64,000 nt of DNA from Parus major (GCF_001522545.3 NC_031799.1:38774475-38838474), one strand, 5' to 3'; positions 24,761 through 37,960 are shown, counted from the first letter of the stretch. Translations and numbers: made by a program. Notes: generated from the sequence alone by a model not told the origin.

Positions 24761-26126
24761 CTGAGGCATAGAAAGCGTTCATTACCTCTGCCTTTTCATA
24801 TCCTGTGCCACCAGACTTCCTGCCACATTCAGCAAGGGGCCTACATTTTCTCTAATATTCTCATTCCCACTTATTCATTTAGAGAATTAGCTAGTGTCTT
24901 ATTCTCTTATCTTGGCATCCCTTACCAGTATCAAGTTCCAGGCATGTTTGCTTTCTCTAGCTATGCATTCTAAACCATGCTCAGACAGTGTCTCCATGAT
25001 CTTCCCAGATGATTTGTCCTTGCTTTGACCTTCTTTCTTTTTCTTTTTTAATGTTTGAATTTTCTTAAGAGCCACTTGTTCATCCTTGTCATGGCATTTT
25101 AATCTTATTTCCTGCTCACTGGGATAGATGACTCTCAATAAATACTTCTGTTAAATACTGCAAACAGTTTTCAAACCACAACCAGCTGTTTCTTGTTTTT
25201 GAGTACTAGGTACAGAAAAGCACCTTGTTGGATCCTCTGTCATTGCCACCACAAAGTTTTTCTAAATGCTCTGCAGCAAACTTCTGGATTGCGTACATCA
25301 ATGTAAAGATGGAGTCAAAGAGACTCCAGCATTCTGATTTCTCAAAACCATCCTATTTCATGTTTGAGTTTGTGAGATTTTATGTTTGGGTTTTGGAGAG
25401 ACTGGAATGTTAGTGGTTAATGACTCAAAGCTTTCTGTCTTTTGTGGAAGTGGCAGGGTGCTTTATTTACAAACCTAGGGAGAGGAGGAGGGATTTTTGT
25501 GCTGGATGTTGAGGCAGATAAAGGAGAACTTGCAGAAGTGGGATAGTGCTTTCATAATCCATATCCTCCCTCTGATGACTCCCCAGCTCAGCCAGGGAAG
25601 ATGGGCATTTATGGGACATTTACAAGTGGGCCTCAAGTATTTATCCTTTCTGTTGGGACTTAACCATGCTGAAGTGAGAAGCAGCAATTGTGTCTTAGAA
25701 GGCTTCATAAACCATCACTTGGTTTTGCCTTGACTCATTTCTGGACCTTCCACCAGAGGACTGTGCAAAATTCACTATAGTGCAACAGACAGAGTAAAGC
25801 TCCACTCCTAGGGGAGGTATCTGGGTGCTTCCACCTAAACTTAAATGCGTATTAAACCAATGAACTTTGTGTTTCATGGACTTTCCCCAGCCTCTGAGGA
25901 ATCAATACTGTGACTACCACTTCAACCAAGAGACCACTTCAACCAAGACAAAAGAGGCAACAATAACATTTTGATGCTAGATCCACAGGTGGTGATGCCT
26001 TTCTATTCTTATTTTTCTTTATTTCTTTTCTTTAAATATTTTATTGCTATATTACTATAGATAATATTAACCAAACCACCTACACAGCTGCTTTCCATTG
26101 CAACCAAATTGTTCTAAACTTAACAC
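24761..26126. other. gene-free interval with moderately GC-balanced blocks
   Basis: 25440-25960 is less AT-rich than its surroundings and carries overlapping ORFs on both strands. It also has a near-tandem 'gaccacttcaaccaaga' around 25915-25950. It may be an old LTR or other repeat, but I recognise no family. Confidence 0.4.
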
Positions 26127-26184
26127 TATATTTATATATATTTATATTTATATTTATATTTATATTTATATTTATATTTATATT
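26127..26184 (+). repeat. (TTTATA)n hexamer array
   Basis: Around eight TTTATA units, starting in a short TATA-rich lead-in and ending at 'ttcactgatc'. Nearly perfect and purely A/T. Confidence 0.93.
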
Positions 26185-26479
26185 CACTGATCATTCAGTG
26201 TCTTTTCACTCTACTCCACCCCAAAAGACCTATTAACAAGAATATGAGGTACTCTCACATTCTGGGATGGGTCAAAAAGAGGGTTTTATGGTTCTGTTTT
26301 TCCATATAATGGTAGCTGCTAGCCGCTTGTATGAAAATATTTGAGGTCACCCCTTCTAGGTCCAGTCTGGTCAATTTTGTGTTTGCTTCCCTTTAACTTC
26401 TCTAGGTTCTTTCCTTGTTAATCCTGTACATCCATTTATCAGAAGGCTGATGCTAATTCTCCCCCTGCCTTCATTCTCA

Positions 26480-26900
26480 TTTTCAAACCCATCACACCAG
26501 ATCAGTCATCCTGCTAGAAAAGATACCTTTGCTGCACTTACTGAGCTGGATCCCATGACCTCTTCCAAGAAGATGTTTATGGTCAATTAGCATCCCACAT
26601 TCATGAAAACCAAAACCTTGTTGCTGATACCAGCTCTGCAACCAATTGATGCAGTATCAGTGACACCTTCCTAACAACCCTTTTCCCTCAACAGCGGGAG
26701 TGAGTAAAACACTGCCTGGACCCTCATACCTGTTTCTGCCTGTATTGATAATGTCCAGACTGCTCTTGGCAGTATCCTTAGTGCCCACCTGAAAGCACAG
26801 CAGATTGCAGTTGTCAAAGGATTAGACAGGCCTTGACAGTCTCCACAACATTCTGGGTAAGGGCCCCAGACAGCAGCAGTCCAGTGCTTTTGTTTACTGG
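26480..26900 (-). mobile_element. CR1-type ORF1 remnant with GDSL/SGNH-like region
   Basis: Minus-strand translation in shifting frames gives ordered matches to the first-ORF C-terminus of avian CR1 elements. GTKDTAKSS (about 26762-26785) stands for GTNDTAR. VQAVFYSLPLLREKG stands for VVFSSxLPVRGKG. WYQQQGFGFHECG matches W(C/Y)xxQGFGFYDHG. HGIQLS followed by KGIFSSRMTDLV and a stop (about 26492) matches DGIHLSxRGKxIFGxRLANLV. This region resembles the SGNH/GDSL esterase domain reported in CR1-like ORF1. The DxxH pair is changed to HxxQ and frames are broken, so it is dead. No ORF2 continues toward lower coordinates, so this is an isolated fragment or a rearranged copy. Confidence 0.68.
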
Positions 26901-29900
26901 CACAGAATATTGTTGATTTGCATAGAAAACGTAACCAGATTTCAGTGTTGGCTGAAATGATTACTAGGTAGCTCATCAATCAGCATGAGAGTCTGGGTAA
27001 AAGGCACTGCAATGTGATAAATATCAATCCCCTGTAACTTTGGCTTTCAATCAAGGCAGTAGAAGGTAGGAAGAGAGTGCAACTTCCTCAGAAAGATGTT
27101 ATACTATATTACAAAATATTGTAATACAGTTTTTCTTATTGCTATGCCTTCAAAAATTCTCATCAATCTTTTTATGGCAGATCTCTTTTCTAGGTTAACT
27201 ATTTGACTTCTCAACACATTACCATCTTTCTTTTTTTTAGTTAGAATTATACTCCATACATCCGTCAATTTACAATCACATTTCTCTTAAGGTTTCTTTT
27301 TATCATAGTGACCCAGTTTCTTTTCTGATGACTTCAGAATAAACTTAGTAGTGATGACTTAAAGGTGACTTTCTTGTTAGCCAGGATAATCAGAAAGGTG
27401 TTTAGGCCACAGTGAACTGCAAGCCCCATAACATTTGGGAGGCATGTTGCTTCAAGGGTTGCACAAAGGGATGTAGGTATTCGTACTTTGCTGAGGTCTA
27501 AACATGTCTTGTCCTCAGACCTGCCTGTGAAGAAAATTTTGGTACAGATGTGAATTCATTGGAGTCTGGACATGAGATCCATCATTTCTTGACCTTGCAA
27601 GACTAGACCTAATGCCTAATTGTTTATAAATTGAAAATATCTTTGGGGAATATATTAGCTTTGTGGCCCAGTTAGACAGGTGCATTAATAAAAACAATTG
27701 TGGACAGAGCTTTTTAAGAGTTCTGTCTGCAGCTGGACAGTTTTACTGATTTCTACTTTTCAGATTCTTACTGTTTGATGACAGGATTACAATCGCTTAT
27801 AGACAAAGTTAAAAGAGTAAAGAGAAAAGGAAGTCTGAATACTTTCTAGCAGCACAATATCACTATCGTGTGAATTCTTATGAAAGAAAGAGAAATAAGT
27901 GTTAGAGGAAGAAAATAATCTATATGGTTAAAATTTATTGTGAATATTTTAAACTTATTTAGTAAAATAGTGTTTGAATTCTCTATATCATTTCACTGTA
28001 CCTTTTATTGACATTATATTTCATGTTTTTCTAACACTTCTCATGCCTAGACATTTGCCAAAATGGAAGAATGATACTCATCTTTGTTTCTTCAAATGCA
28101 AGTTGTAACCTTCCATTACCTTCAATCAGTAGGCTACAATTTTTAGAGTTAGTACTTCCTGAAAATTATGCCCCACAAAGAATACCAGGCTTCATAAATC
28201 TCTGTAAATTCAATCTGCACCTCTGCAGTAGTTTTTCACAGTAAGGTGTGTGCATTCCTAAGCAAGAGGATGGCCAGCCGTGGAGAGGAGGCAGTGATGC
28301 TCATCTCTATGTGCTTGATGGCAGGGTCCTGAAATGGTTGCCTGAGGGCTCACAGGTGTTTTCTGGAAAGGGTGCAGATATGCTCTTCAGTGCTTGAGTC
28401 TTTCTCTATGCTTTAATCATCTTTATGGAATGAAACCTTTATTAAGGCAACAGGAATGAATTTCTGAAAAGCAGTGTTTTAGTCCCTCATCATCTACAGA
28501 AAAATGCAAAAGGTTCATTTTGACAGGGAAATGGGTATGTGTAATGTGTGTAATGGATATATCAGGCTTAAATAGCAAAAACATTACAAGTTTTTGTAAC
28601 TTTTATGAATACACTCTTTCTGGAAAGTACTTGACAGGGAAAATTAATCCACCTGTAGTTCATGCTAATAACTCCTTGTGACTTGCAGTGCTGATGCTTG
28701 CACCTCACCAATGCCAGAAGAACAGAATAGGTGATAGAAACATAAAGTTGTGCTTTGCTGACTACTTGCAAAACCTAGAGCAATTATCGCTGTAAATTTT
28801 GCTTTGAGACTATAGCAGCTGTGAGGAGCAGCTCAGTTTGGGACTAATTCTGAAATGTGACTGATATTGTAAATCTCTTGGTGCACATCAAGTGCCATTT
28901 CAGGATCTAGCCCTTTGCTTATGGCCAGCATCTCAAGTGATGGAAGGACAAATTTATAGCTTTTAAAGACAGAGAAAAGAATGTAGATTCAATTAAGGGA
29001 GGAATTTGTCTTAGAAAAACTTTGAGGAACAGGAACCAGGGTAATTTACTTGTTTGTGAATTTAAATAAACTTATTGGATAAATAGCTCTGAAATTGCAG
29101 AATGAAGCTGAGCTTAATGAATTTTTATTGCATATTGGAAAGAAAGAATTGAAGGAATTAATTTTGAAGTCTTTCAAATAAGCTTGTTCCTATTAATTTA
29201 TTTTTATGGGAAATAAGAATGACATCAGTGGCTTGTATTTGTCTTTTGAGGGGGTTGAGAATAGAATTGATTGTCTTGTTTTTAGGATCTTAAACATTGC
29301 AGAAAGGAAATAAATTGTCAGAGAAATTACTTATGTTTTTAATTGATCCTAAGTAATGTTTTAGTATGGAGTAAAATTTCTGTAATTAAAATTACTGCTT
29401 TGAACTTTTTAGTAGAACATTAATTTGCAGAGTATCATTCTGCACTTTGAATTTTACTTAGGTAGTAGGGATTTAATTCCAAAAACTTTTTTGATGAAAC
29501 CCTATTTACAGTGGTATTTGTGCCAACAATACTGTAACTCTCTACTGTCTTTTATCAAAACCTGTGGATTTATATGACAGTTTTTAATCTGAGACATTGA
29601 AAACTCCACTAGAGTATGCTTGTTCCTTTATTTTTGCATACATTTCCCTTTCAAGGCACAGGAATTATATCCCCCACATACAACAAATGATTTGTTATGT
29701 CTTATTTATTATGTTCGTAGTCTTTATCTACACTGTCTGTAGATAAATCCATCAAAATCTTCATTCATCTAAATTACCAACTGGAAGTCAGATCTTTTCT
29801 CCCTATCTCAGGATTTTCTGATAATCAAAATACATACAGTAGTCTTTCTACAGAGAAGGATTCCTGGGTGTAGGTGGGACTGGGTTCAGGTATGTTTTGT

Positions 29901-30411
29901 CTCGAACATTCTGACTATGACAAGGGGAAAGTTGTTGTTTGAAGAGGGGGTTCCACAGAGGTGGGAAGGTGCTGTTCTGAACCACTTTGCCTCCTTGAGG
30001 TGGGTGCCCAGTCCCTCCTAATTCCTCCCGACTCACTTTGTAAACAAGGTCTCAGAAAGGTTGGCAGCACACATGCAAACAAAATAGTGCCAAATGAGAG
30101 GTGTATACAAGGTTAATTATAAAAGGAAGTGGATCGGTCTCCCTTTCTTTTTTCTGTTTTTCTTTCTTTGTCTCACTATCCCAGATCTGCACCTTCCACT
30201 TAGCATGACCAATGTGAGATCTGAAAATTAATAATATTTGTTCTCTCTCTGTCTCTTTTCTGCCTTTATTTCTCTACTCCCTTGCTGTGTCTGGGCAAGA
30301 TGTGGCCTGTGCTCTGTACTGAAGTTTCTTGTATTCTTTCAAAGTATTGTATCACTATTATGAAAAGAGTTTTAGGACAATATTCAAGACAGATAGGCAA
30401 GCCTATATGAC

Positions 30412-30451
30412 ACAAAACCAAAACCAAAATCAAAACCAGAACCAAAACCAA
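30412..30451 (+). repeat. imperfect (AAAACC)n tract
   Basis: Roughly six AAAACC-like units with T and G variants, following 'tatgacac'. The Leu/Val-rich reverse-strand ORF over it is an artefact. Confidence 0.8.
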
Positions 30452-31219
30452 TAAACTCAAGATCACTTACTCTGAAACTCTGCAATCAATTTTTCCTCAA
30501 CTCTGTGAGTGTTTGGTTTCTCATTAACATAATCCTCATTGTTTATGGGTAGAAAACAAATTAAAGAAAATATCTGCATCCAATTAACAGAGCAATGAAG
30601 AAGAAACATATCCCACATGAGGGATGATGCAATGATCACTCTTGAAAATTCATAGTTAGGTTTTGTAACTATATTGTCTATCATGAGAGTAAGAAAAATA
30701 GGATTTTTTTTTCTTGTGTGTACTTTTAATTAGGGCATAAAGCAGCATTAGAAGACAATGAGTTTTAATTGACATGAACTCTTAAAAGAAGGTAAGATTC
30801 AAATGTTTTGTTGAAAGCAAAGGTTGGAAAAAACAGATTTCAAAGCTTTCAGATACCAAATTATTGCTGACCACTTTGTATCCCAACTTATTAGCATACA
30901 AATATGTGCAAAGGGGAATGTCTTGCTGCTAATTCATAGCCTCAGTTTCAGATGTGCAGCAAACACACTTCAGTTCTTAATCACCTGTGCTGAAACTAAG
31001 GCTGAAACTATTTGGGTTGGTAAAATCACATTGATTTTGAAACTGATCAGAGGATTAATTTAACTGCTTTAGGTTATGGTTGATGTGTAAAGTTTTAGGA
31101 TTCAGGGAGATTTCTAGAAGCTAAATTTATATTCTGGGCTTGTGGTTCTCATGCTTTCCTCCTTGCTTCTGTACCATATCATACAGTAGAACACAATTAT
31201 ATGTTCCTCTAGCCCCAAA

Positions 31220-31249
31220 TTTGTTTTGTTTGTTTGTTTGTTTGTTTGG
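31220..31249 (+). repeat. (TTTG)n tract
   Basis: About seven TTTG units, one with an extra T, ending in 'ggttttttc'. Simple sequence. Confidence 0.85.
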
Positions 31250-32701
31250 TTTTTTCTTTTTTGATAATTGCATTTGCCTATTTTTGGCTTTGGAAATTTT
31301 TAAAGTATCTTATTACTTGTTTAAAAGTCACAGTATTTCTTGTGCAAATTTAGTTATTGATTTGTTGTATTTTCACTTTCTACTACATTTGTGAGTCAAA
31401 AATGAGTGTCAAAACATTTCAAAGCCAATAAACTGTTATTTAAGGAAGTTTAAAACTATCCTATCAAAGTACTTCTCAGAATGTATTGACATATTTCTGA
31501 AACCTGCAGGATGAAACATAATCTGGAACTTAATGCGGTCCAGATCATCTCTATAAATTTAATAACATACATGTTTCTGGTTTTGTGGAAAATCCCTCCT
31601 TGTTTCCACAGATGTGTCCCTACAGAAGAATCATGCATGTCTAACACACAGGAGACTGCGAAAATTCATCGTATATTGAGTATATTTTGAGATAAAGGCC
31701 CATCTTACTCTTTTTCATTTGAAGTGCCCTGCAAAACATGCATGAAGTTAGGAAAATAGTACTCTTAAAGCCAAATAAAAATTAAAAATTAAAAACAGTC
31801 AAAAGCTGGGAAATACAGAATTATAATTACTTTGTTTCAGTCATTTTAATTTGTACACATGTAAAGATAATTTCTTAAAAATAGGGTATCATATAAATTT
31901 TTAAGGATAAATGGGATTCAGGTAATAAGTTTTTGTTGATGAATTTGGAGTCCTAGACTGTATTTGCTGAACTGTATGTAAGCTTTACTGTATAGTAAAG
32001 GTAAGCATGTTACAGAAAGATTAAAGGCTATGGTGAGACCTGACATGGGAATAGTTATAGTTGTTGAATCAAGAACTAAAATGTTCTGGAAATGTTCTGG
32101 AAAAAAGTTCAACACTTTCTATCATGAGTGGTGTTAATAACTTCACTTGTTTTTCACCTGTGCCTGGAAGAGAGAATGATTAGACCACATTGTGTTACTA
32201 ATGTATCATCACTTCACAGATTCTTCTGTTTGGTTTAATATTTGTAGCCTCGCACTTCAGAACAGAGAAGAAGAAAGCTGTTAGTTAAGAAAAATGTCTT
32301 AAGGGTCTAGAGCAAGAGTCTGTGGGCTTGTCTGCTTTTTTGCTCTTTCCTAACAGCCCGGTATTGGCAGAAGCAACGAGTGGATTGTGTTAGATGGATC
32401 TGGTTCTCCCATCACAACAGGGAAGTAGTATTATTGACTGTCTTCCACTGCTGCTTGTCACTTTCTCCTCAGATGTGTGATAACTGTGATCCTCTTTTTG
32501 CTATAGTGATGAGCCAAGAATTACAAACACCTCAGTAGGTCTGTAGAAGGAGCCACAGTAGTGCGTACTGTAGAAATGATCTGATCTCTAAAACTACAAG
32601 GATAAATACAGTGTATTTATCATAAGGCTAAAATAGAATAATTTATATAGAGCTTGTATTTCTTTGATAAGGTAAGATGAAGAGCAAAATAGATGACAGT
32701 T

Positions 32702-33259
32702 TGTACTGGTTTTGGGTGGGGCAGAGTTGGCATTCTTTATAGTAACTTGTACATTGCTATGTACTGAAAAGAATACAATGTGTTGATAACACAGACATGT
32801 TTTAGTTAGTGCTGAGCAATCTGTACACAGTGTCAGGGATTTTCCTGATTCCGATGCTGTCCTATTAATGAATAGGCTGACAGCAGACAAGAAGTTTGGA
32901 TGGCTCTAACCACAACAGACAAAAGTGGTGTAGCAAACCGTATAATGTCTTGCTCAGCAATAAATGCTGGTGGAGAATAAGACGTGAGGGGAGGGTGTTT
33001 GAAGTTACCGCATTGTCTTCCAAAGTAACCATTAAATATGGTGTGTCCCTGCTTTCCTGGATATGACTAAACATCTGGCTGTCACTGGAAAAAAAATAAA
33101 AAAATCCCTTGTTTTGTTTTGATTAAGCATACAGCTTTTGCTTTACCTATTAAGCTATCTTTATCTTAATCCACCAGTTTTTGCCCTTTTATCCTTTTAT
33201 TTTCTAATAAGTGAGATGCTGTGTGATACTTTTCTGTCATCTGTGGTTAAACTGTGATG
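32702..33259 (+). mobile_element. Solo LTR, avian ERVL-type (better preserved)
   Basis: Starts 'tgtactggttttggg', matching the family start TGT(A/C)CTGGTTTTGGCTGGG. It then carries 'cagagttggcattcttta', 'gtgttgataacacagac', 'gtcttgctcagcaataaa' at the TATA position, and 'gtcttccaaagtaaccatta'. After these come 'ccctgctttcctggatatg', 'ttttgctttacctattaag' with 'ctatctttatctt' at the polyadenylation region, and the end 'ggttaaactgtgatg'. The length of about 558 bp is full-size. The family promoter TATA is changed to AATAAA and the ATTAAA-like signal reads ATTAAG. No internal retroviral region or partner LTR is adjacent, hence solo. It belongs to the same broad family as 1241-1781 but a different subfamily. 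No clear target-site duplication seen. Confidence 0.85.
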
Positions 33260-34589
33260 TGGTCAAACAATGATTTTTTTTTTTGTTAGCATTCTCTTAG
33301 GGAGATACTCCTAAATTAACCAAAACTTCTAAAAATATTTGTCAAACACTGCCAAGAGCTATCTGCAAGGAGTAATGCAATTCCCTAGAGTTATTTCTGA
33401 TTTTCTCCATATTAAAGGGGATAAAAGCAATACAAAAACTTTGCTTTTTCTTGCAAGCATTTATTCTCAGTAATGCAAAGGACTTCTTGAAAGCTTTCTA
33501 GTTCAGAGACAAGAATTGCTTAAAAAAATGAAAAAAAGGTATTTATGGTTAAATCTTTTTCAGTTATATAGATTAATTGTTGTTGTACAGTCATTTGACG
33601 TTTTCCACCTGAAAACAATTTTTGCATATAATTGAATGTGGTGCTGCCATTCTCATCTTGTTATTGATTTAATTATGAATCTAGATTATTTAATTAAAAA
33701 AGAAGTGTGTTGGAACTGATATAATAAAGAAATTATTGAAACAGAGCAATGCACCTCTGACTTCTACCTTAATTCCAGTTGTCACCAGCCTACTTCTACA
33801 ACCTAAGTAGGTCATACAGATAATCTTTGTCTACATAGCCCTATCTTAATTGGGGTGGGAGAGCCTTCAGATGCTCAGATGGGCTTCAAGGAAATCTCAT
33901 ACCCTTGACAGAGCTAACATGATGGGTTCTACACATACCTACCCTGAGTTTAAAAGAATAGATGAAAATATTTAGGTGATGTACAAATTTTACATTCAGG
34001 ACAACAGCAGCCAAAACTCACCAGTGGTGGATGATCACAGTGGTTGATTCCATTTGGTGAGAAGGACCAAAACAGACTTCAGTCTGTTCAATCTAATGAA
34101 TAGAAAGAATGACTTCATGGAAGCTGAAATTCTTAACAAGTCGTGATGAGGGGTAATTTTGGAACCAAGCAGTACAGTGGCAATGATATCAAAAAGCTTT
34201 CCTTTTTATAGCTTTCCCATGCATTATACGTCTCACCTAGTAGAGCAGATAAGATCATCTCAACATTATTCCAATATTTAAAGTTGATAACAGAATTGAC
34301 AAGCAAACTCTGTTGCTATTTTGACACCCTTGACAAACATAGAGCATCATAAAAGAGTAACTGGAAGTAGATGTCGTCAGATATTAATGAAACAAATTAA
34401 TGAAAGAATAGTTACTAATCAATATGAAAATTCCTGTGGTCAAATAACCTTGATACCATTACAGTGTCTTGGAAAGACAGGAACAGAAAGGTCATTGAGG
34501 TCAACTGCAATGTCTAAGTGGTTCTTGGAGCCTAAAAGATTAAAACTGTATATTTAAGTTAGCTTAAATGAGTATTATTCATCACTATA
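33260..34589. other. gene-free interval
   Basis: Unclassified. 33740-34150 is less AT-rich and may hold an old repeat. A 78-codon plus-strand ORF at 34321-34557 has no recognised domain and is treated as chance. Confidence 0.5.
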
Positions 34590-34720
34590 GAGAATCTCAG
34601 AATATTCTGAGAGAAGAAACACAAAAAAATCAAGTCCAATTCTTACATGGATGGAATTGAACCCACAATCTTGGCATCATTATTATCACCTTCCTCTAAC
34701 CAACTGAGCTAATCTCAGTC
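34590..34720 (-). mobile_element. tRNA-Ile-derived SINE (TguSINE1-like)
   Basis: On the minus strand the sequence begins with a tRNA-like head: 'ttagctcagttggttagag' (box A region, plus 34700-34711), then 'gataataatgatgccaag', the anticodon-arm side of tRNA-Ile(AAT), and 'gtgggttcaattcc' (box B region, plus 34653-34663). After the head come 'gaattggacttga' and the terminal 'cagaatattctgagattct', which resembles the 3' end of passerine CR1 copies. Head plus CR1-like tail is the structure described for the zebra finch SINE that borrows CR1 machinery. Length of about 130 bp fits. The tRNA arms no longer pair fully and the acceptor stem is not kept, so this is not a tRNA gene. Confidence 0.85.
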
Positions 34721-36889
34721 CATACAGGCATTCAAGGTCAGAATTTCCCTAAAGAGAAAGTGAGGAAAACTGAGAGAAGGCTTTATACCAGCAGATTTCT
34801 TCTTCAAATGTCACATTCACAGTTTGCTGTTCAGATTTAGCATTTCAATAAACAGCATATCTACAGGTATTGTGGATAAAAGAAATAGATTCCTATGCAA
34901 GAGTGTTTGGTTGCTTGTTTTGTTTTTTTAAAATTTTGATTTATTCCATAAGAACTAATGAAGCCTACTGGGATTTCTGTGGTGGAATAGAGATCTTTAC
35001 TTTCTAATGAATATTTGCATAAGGGTAAAAAATAAGATATTAATAAGCTTCTTGGTAGCAAGTCCTCAGAGTAAACTTTATAATTCTGTGTGTGTTATTC
35101 TGTGTAAATGTCTTTTGCTGTGTGCTGAATTTTGGAATTTTCAATTTATTCACAAAAATTAAACTATTGGAGCTATCTCTACAGGACAAGGACTTAGAGT
35201 TTAATCATTCATATCGAATAAGAAGAGATTAGGAAATTTTCCTGAATGCTTATATGTCTGGTAGTATTTTTTTGTTTCACTTACATGAAGAATTGTCTGT
35301 CCTTTGGCATAGATTGTCTTTTTTGCATAACAAACTTCCCCTTTATGCAGCACAGTTTATGCAGCACAGCAGCTGAATCGAAAAATTCTGATCATTCCTG
35401 CTGACTGTTTTTTTGCTCAGTAAATGAGTTCAGGCTTACTATATGTGTCTTTTTACACAAAGCAAAATCACCTGGATTAATATAATATAATTTGATATAG
35501 GTGGGAAAGCATGGAATGTGTTTTTCCAATATGAAAAAACATATAAGAGAGAATTTTGTGAATTGATACAATACAGGCATGCAACTTCAATAGTCACCTA
35601 TGGGAAAACACATGTATTGCCTATGATACTTGGATGAGAACAAATGAAAAATTTTCTGCTTGTGTGTAATTCCACATTCTTAAATTCCTTTCATTCAAAG
35701 AGCTAGTGAGTTTGAAATAAATTACACAAAAATTTTAGCTAGAAACCTATTTAGGAGGAGAGCCTTGACAACTCACTAATTATTTCTTCTGTTTTTACAC
35801 TTTAAAATCACCAGATTCTTTTTAAGTTAACATGGAAAATTCTTAAATGTTTAAACACATTTATTCACATTTATTGTCATTTTGGTGAGGGCTATATAAA
35901 GATTTGTATGAGAGGAATAGAATCTTATTCAGGTTACTCCTCACTCAATCCAATATGTTCAAGATCCTTCAAGAGCAAGAAGCCAGCAAAAATATTTCTG
36001 TTTCTCCTTTTATGAAGGGTTCAAGTTGACCCTATGTGTAAGGTGTTGCTATTTCATCATTGGAAAAAAATAGTATAACTTTAGCCCTTGAACATTTTGC
36101 CTAAATTGTACATGTTCTTGTAATTTTTTTCAACCTTTGGTAAAGAAACAATTTATGGCATCATATCAGATTTTTAATTGTTATCTAGGTTGAGACAAAA
36201 CTACTTTCCTTCAACAGATTCAGGTAGCTCTACTATTTTTACTGCTTTCATTAAAGTGACTGACTTGGTGAAAAGGTATCATGTTCTATAAATAGAGCAC
36301 ACTTTTGTAGAGTGTCTTTTAAAAGAAATGGAAGAGTCATAGAGATTCTGGATCTTTTGTGCTTTTACGAGCAAATTTGTTATTGATTTGGGACAAAAAT
36401 TATAATTTAAGTAGGTAATTCATATTCAGTTATTTGTTTGTTATGAGTTTAAATAAGTTTACTTCCTGCTGGTTTTTGTATCTCTGCTTCTTTTGTTGTA
36501 ACTGGACAAACTGACAATAATAAAGAAGCCAAGCTCCTTTCATCTCTTCATCACAGAGTTTCCTGTCATCTTTCTAGTAAACTTCATTTGCCTTTACTCC
36601 AGTTCAAAATTCTTTTTTTCCTAAAAGAGATATCCTAACTGAAGGCTTTATAGAGGTAGGATATGAGCAACGTACTGTATTACCTACAACTTCTGAAAGA
36701 GTATTCATCTTTTACATTTAAAAAGGAAACAGATATGATTTCATTCATGATTTATGAACCAAATTAATATCTATGATCAGAGGGGTGAATTTTGAAAGCT
36801 TCCTGCAAAATGTAAATAATCTTACATACAGGTGCAAGGTATCTGGCTTGACATACATTTTTACATTATTTAGTTTCATTGCATTGACT
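34721..36889. other. gene-free AT-rich interval
   Basis: No exon or classifiable repeat seen. 'tatgcagcacag' is duplicated in tandem near 35345-35368. Confidence 0.5.
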
Positions 36890-37060
36890 CAGCTCAGTTC
36901 TGTCACCCTTATCAACCTAGTACCAGTCCTTTCTTTTCTCATTTGACTGCTGCTTTTCCATGCAACAACATATCAGCTTCTTTACTGAAGTCCAGTTACA
37001 CATATTTACTGAGTTCCCTAATTTGGGAAACAGATTATTAAGAAAATTTATCAGTGCTCA
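36890..37060 (-). mobile_element. possible very old CR1 reverse-transcriptase fragment
   Basis: The stretch 'tttactgaagtccagttac' then 'atatttactg' (about 36979-37013) follows the order of antisense CR1 around the LDxxKAFD block ('ttactaaagtccaggtata', 'acatctactg'). A preceding 'cctagtaccagtcc' and a following 'aaacagatta' are loosely compatible. The match is short and heavily diverged. Confidence 0.3.
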
Positions 37061-37960
37061 TTTATCACTACCTTCCCTTTTTATTTTTCTTTCTTTTCCC
37101 TCTCATTGACTTTATTAAAAAAAAAATAAATTTTGTCTTTCAAAGCTGATTTTAAGCCTTACAGCCTATTAATATTAACCTTATCCTTTGTACTTGACTT
37201 TATATTTTTCCTCCTCTTTTATGACCTTTACAGTTCTTGAATCATACATTACTAGCTTTGACAGATCTAGGAAAGTGCATTATTAATTGCAGAACATAAT
37301 GGGTAAGTTGTTTCAGAGATGTTGGAAGAAAATAGTTTCTATGTACTGAGTTAATTTTGGTACATAGAACTGGACTGCAATTTACTTTGCTGCTGTCTCA
37401 GATCTGTTATCTTCCTGGTATTTACTTTTATATTATGTTTATTTTCCCTTCTGAAAAAAAACCCAAAAAAACAACTCAAAACGCAAAACCCACACACTGC
37501 TAAAACAAGAGTGGCATATCTTAATTTTTCTTGGTTTAGCACTATGTATTGATTATCTATAATCTTTGCTCTGCCCTTATGCATTACCACCTTGCCACTA
37601 ATGGTACTGTTCTTTCATATGTGTGGAGAATATCTACCAGTTGTTAACTTGTTAAAATCTGACCGAGGATTTTATGTATATCCACTTCCATCTTCTAAGG
37701 GCACGGAAATTTAATTTTCACCTACCATCTAAATGCTAAGACCTAACACTAAATCTCTTATGACCTGATGATGGGACTGTCATAGATAGATGATACAGAG
37801 GAAAAGACAACAGGCTCTACCCCATCAGTTTTAAACAAAATCGACAGATAGACTGAGATTTCTTAAATCTGTATTTGTTCTTCATGTAGAAGCTGCCAAT
37901 GTAAAGATTATATTTGACTGAATAAAATGCACTTTCAAATACTGTCATATTCAAATCCAC
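37061..37960. other. gene-free AT-rich interval
   Basis: Nothing recognised apart from A-rich and T-rich simple tracts (for example 37108-37130 and 37452-37475). Confidence 0.5.

Larger units (their letters stand above)
26901..32701. other. gene-free interval
   Basis: No exon supported. 29840-30060 is richer in G and C than its neighbours and may be an unrecognised repeat. An (AAAACC)-like A-rich tract at about 30412-30451 and a TTTG run at 31220-31249 are simple sequence. 32270-32580 is complex unique sequence of unknown nature. Confidence 0.5.

Noticed and set aside
34646..34718. Functional tRNA-Ile gene
   Set aside because: Head resembles tRNA-Ile but the acceptor stem is not preserved and a CR1-like tail follows; fits a SINE.
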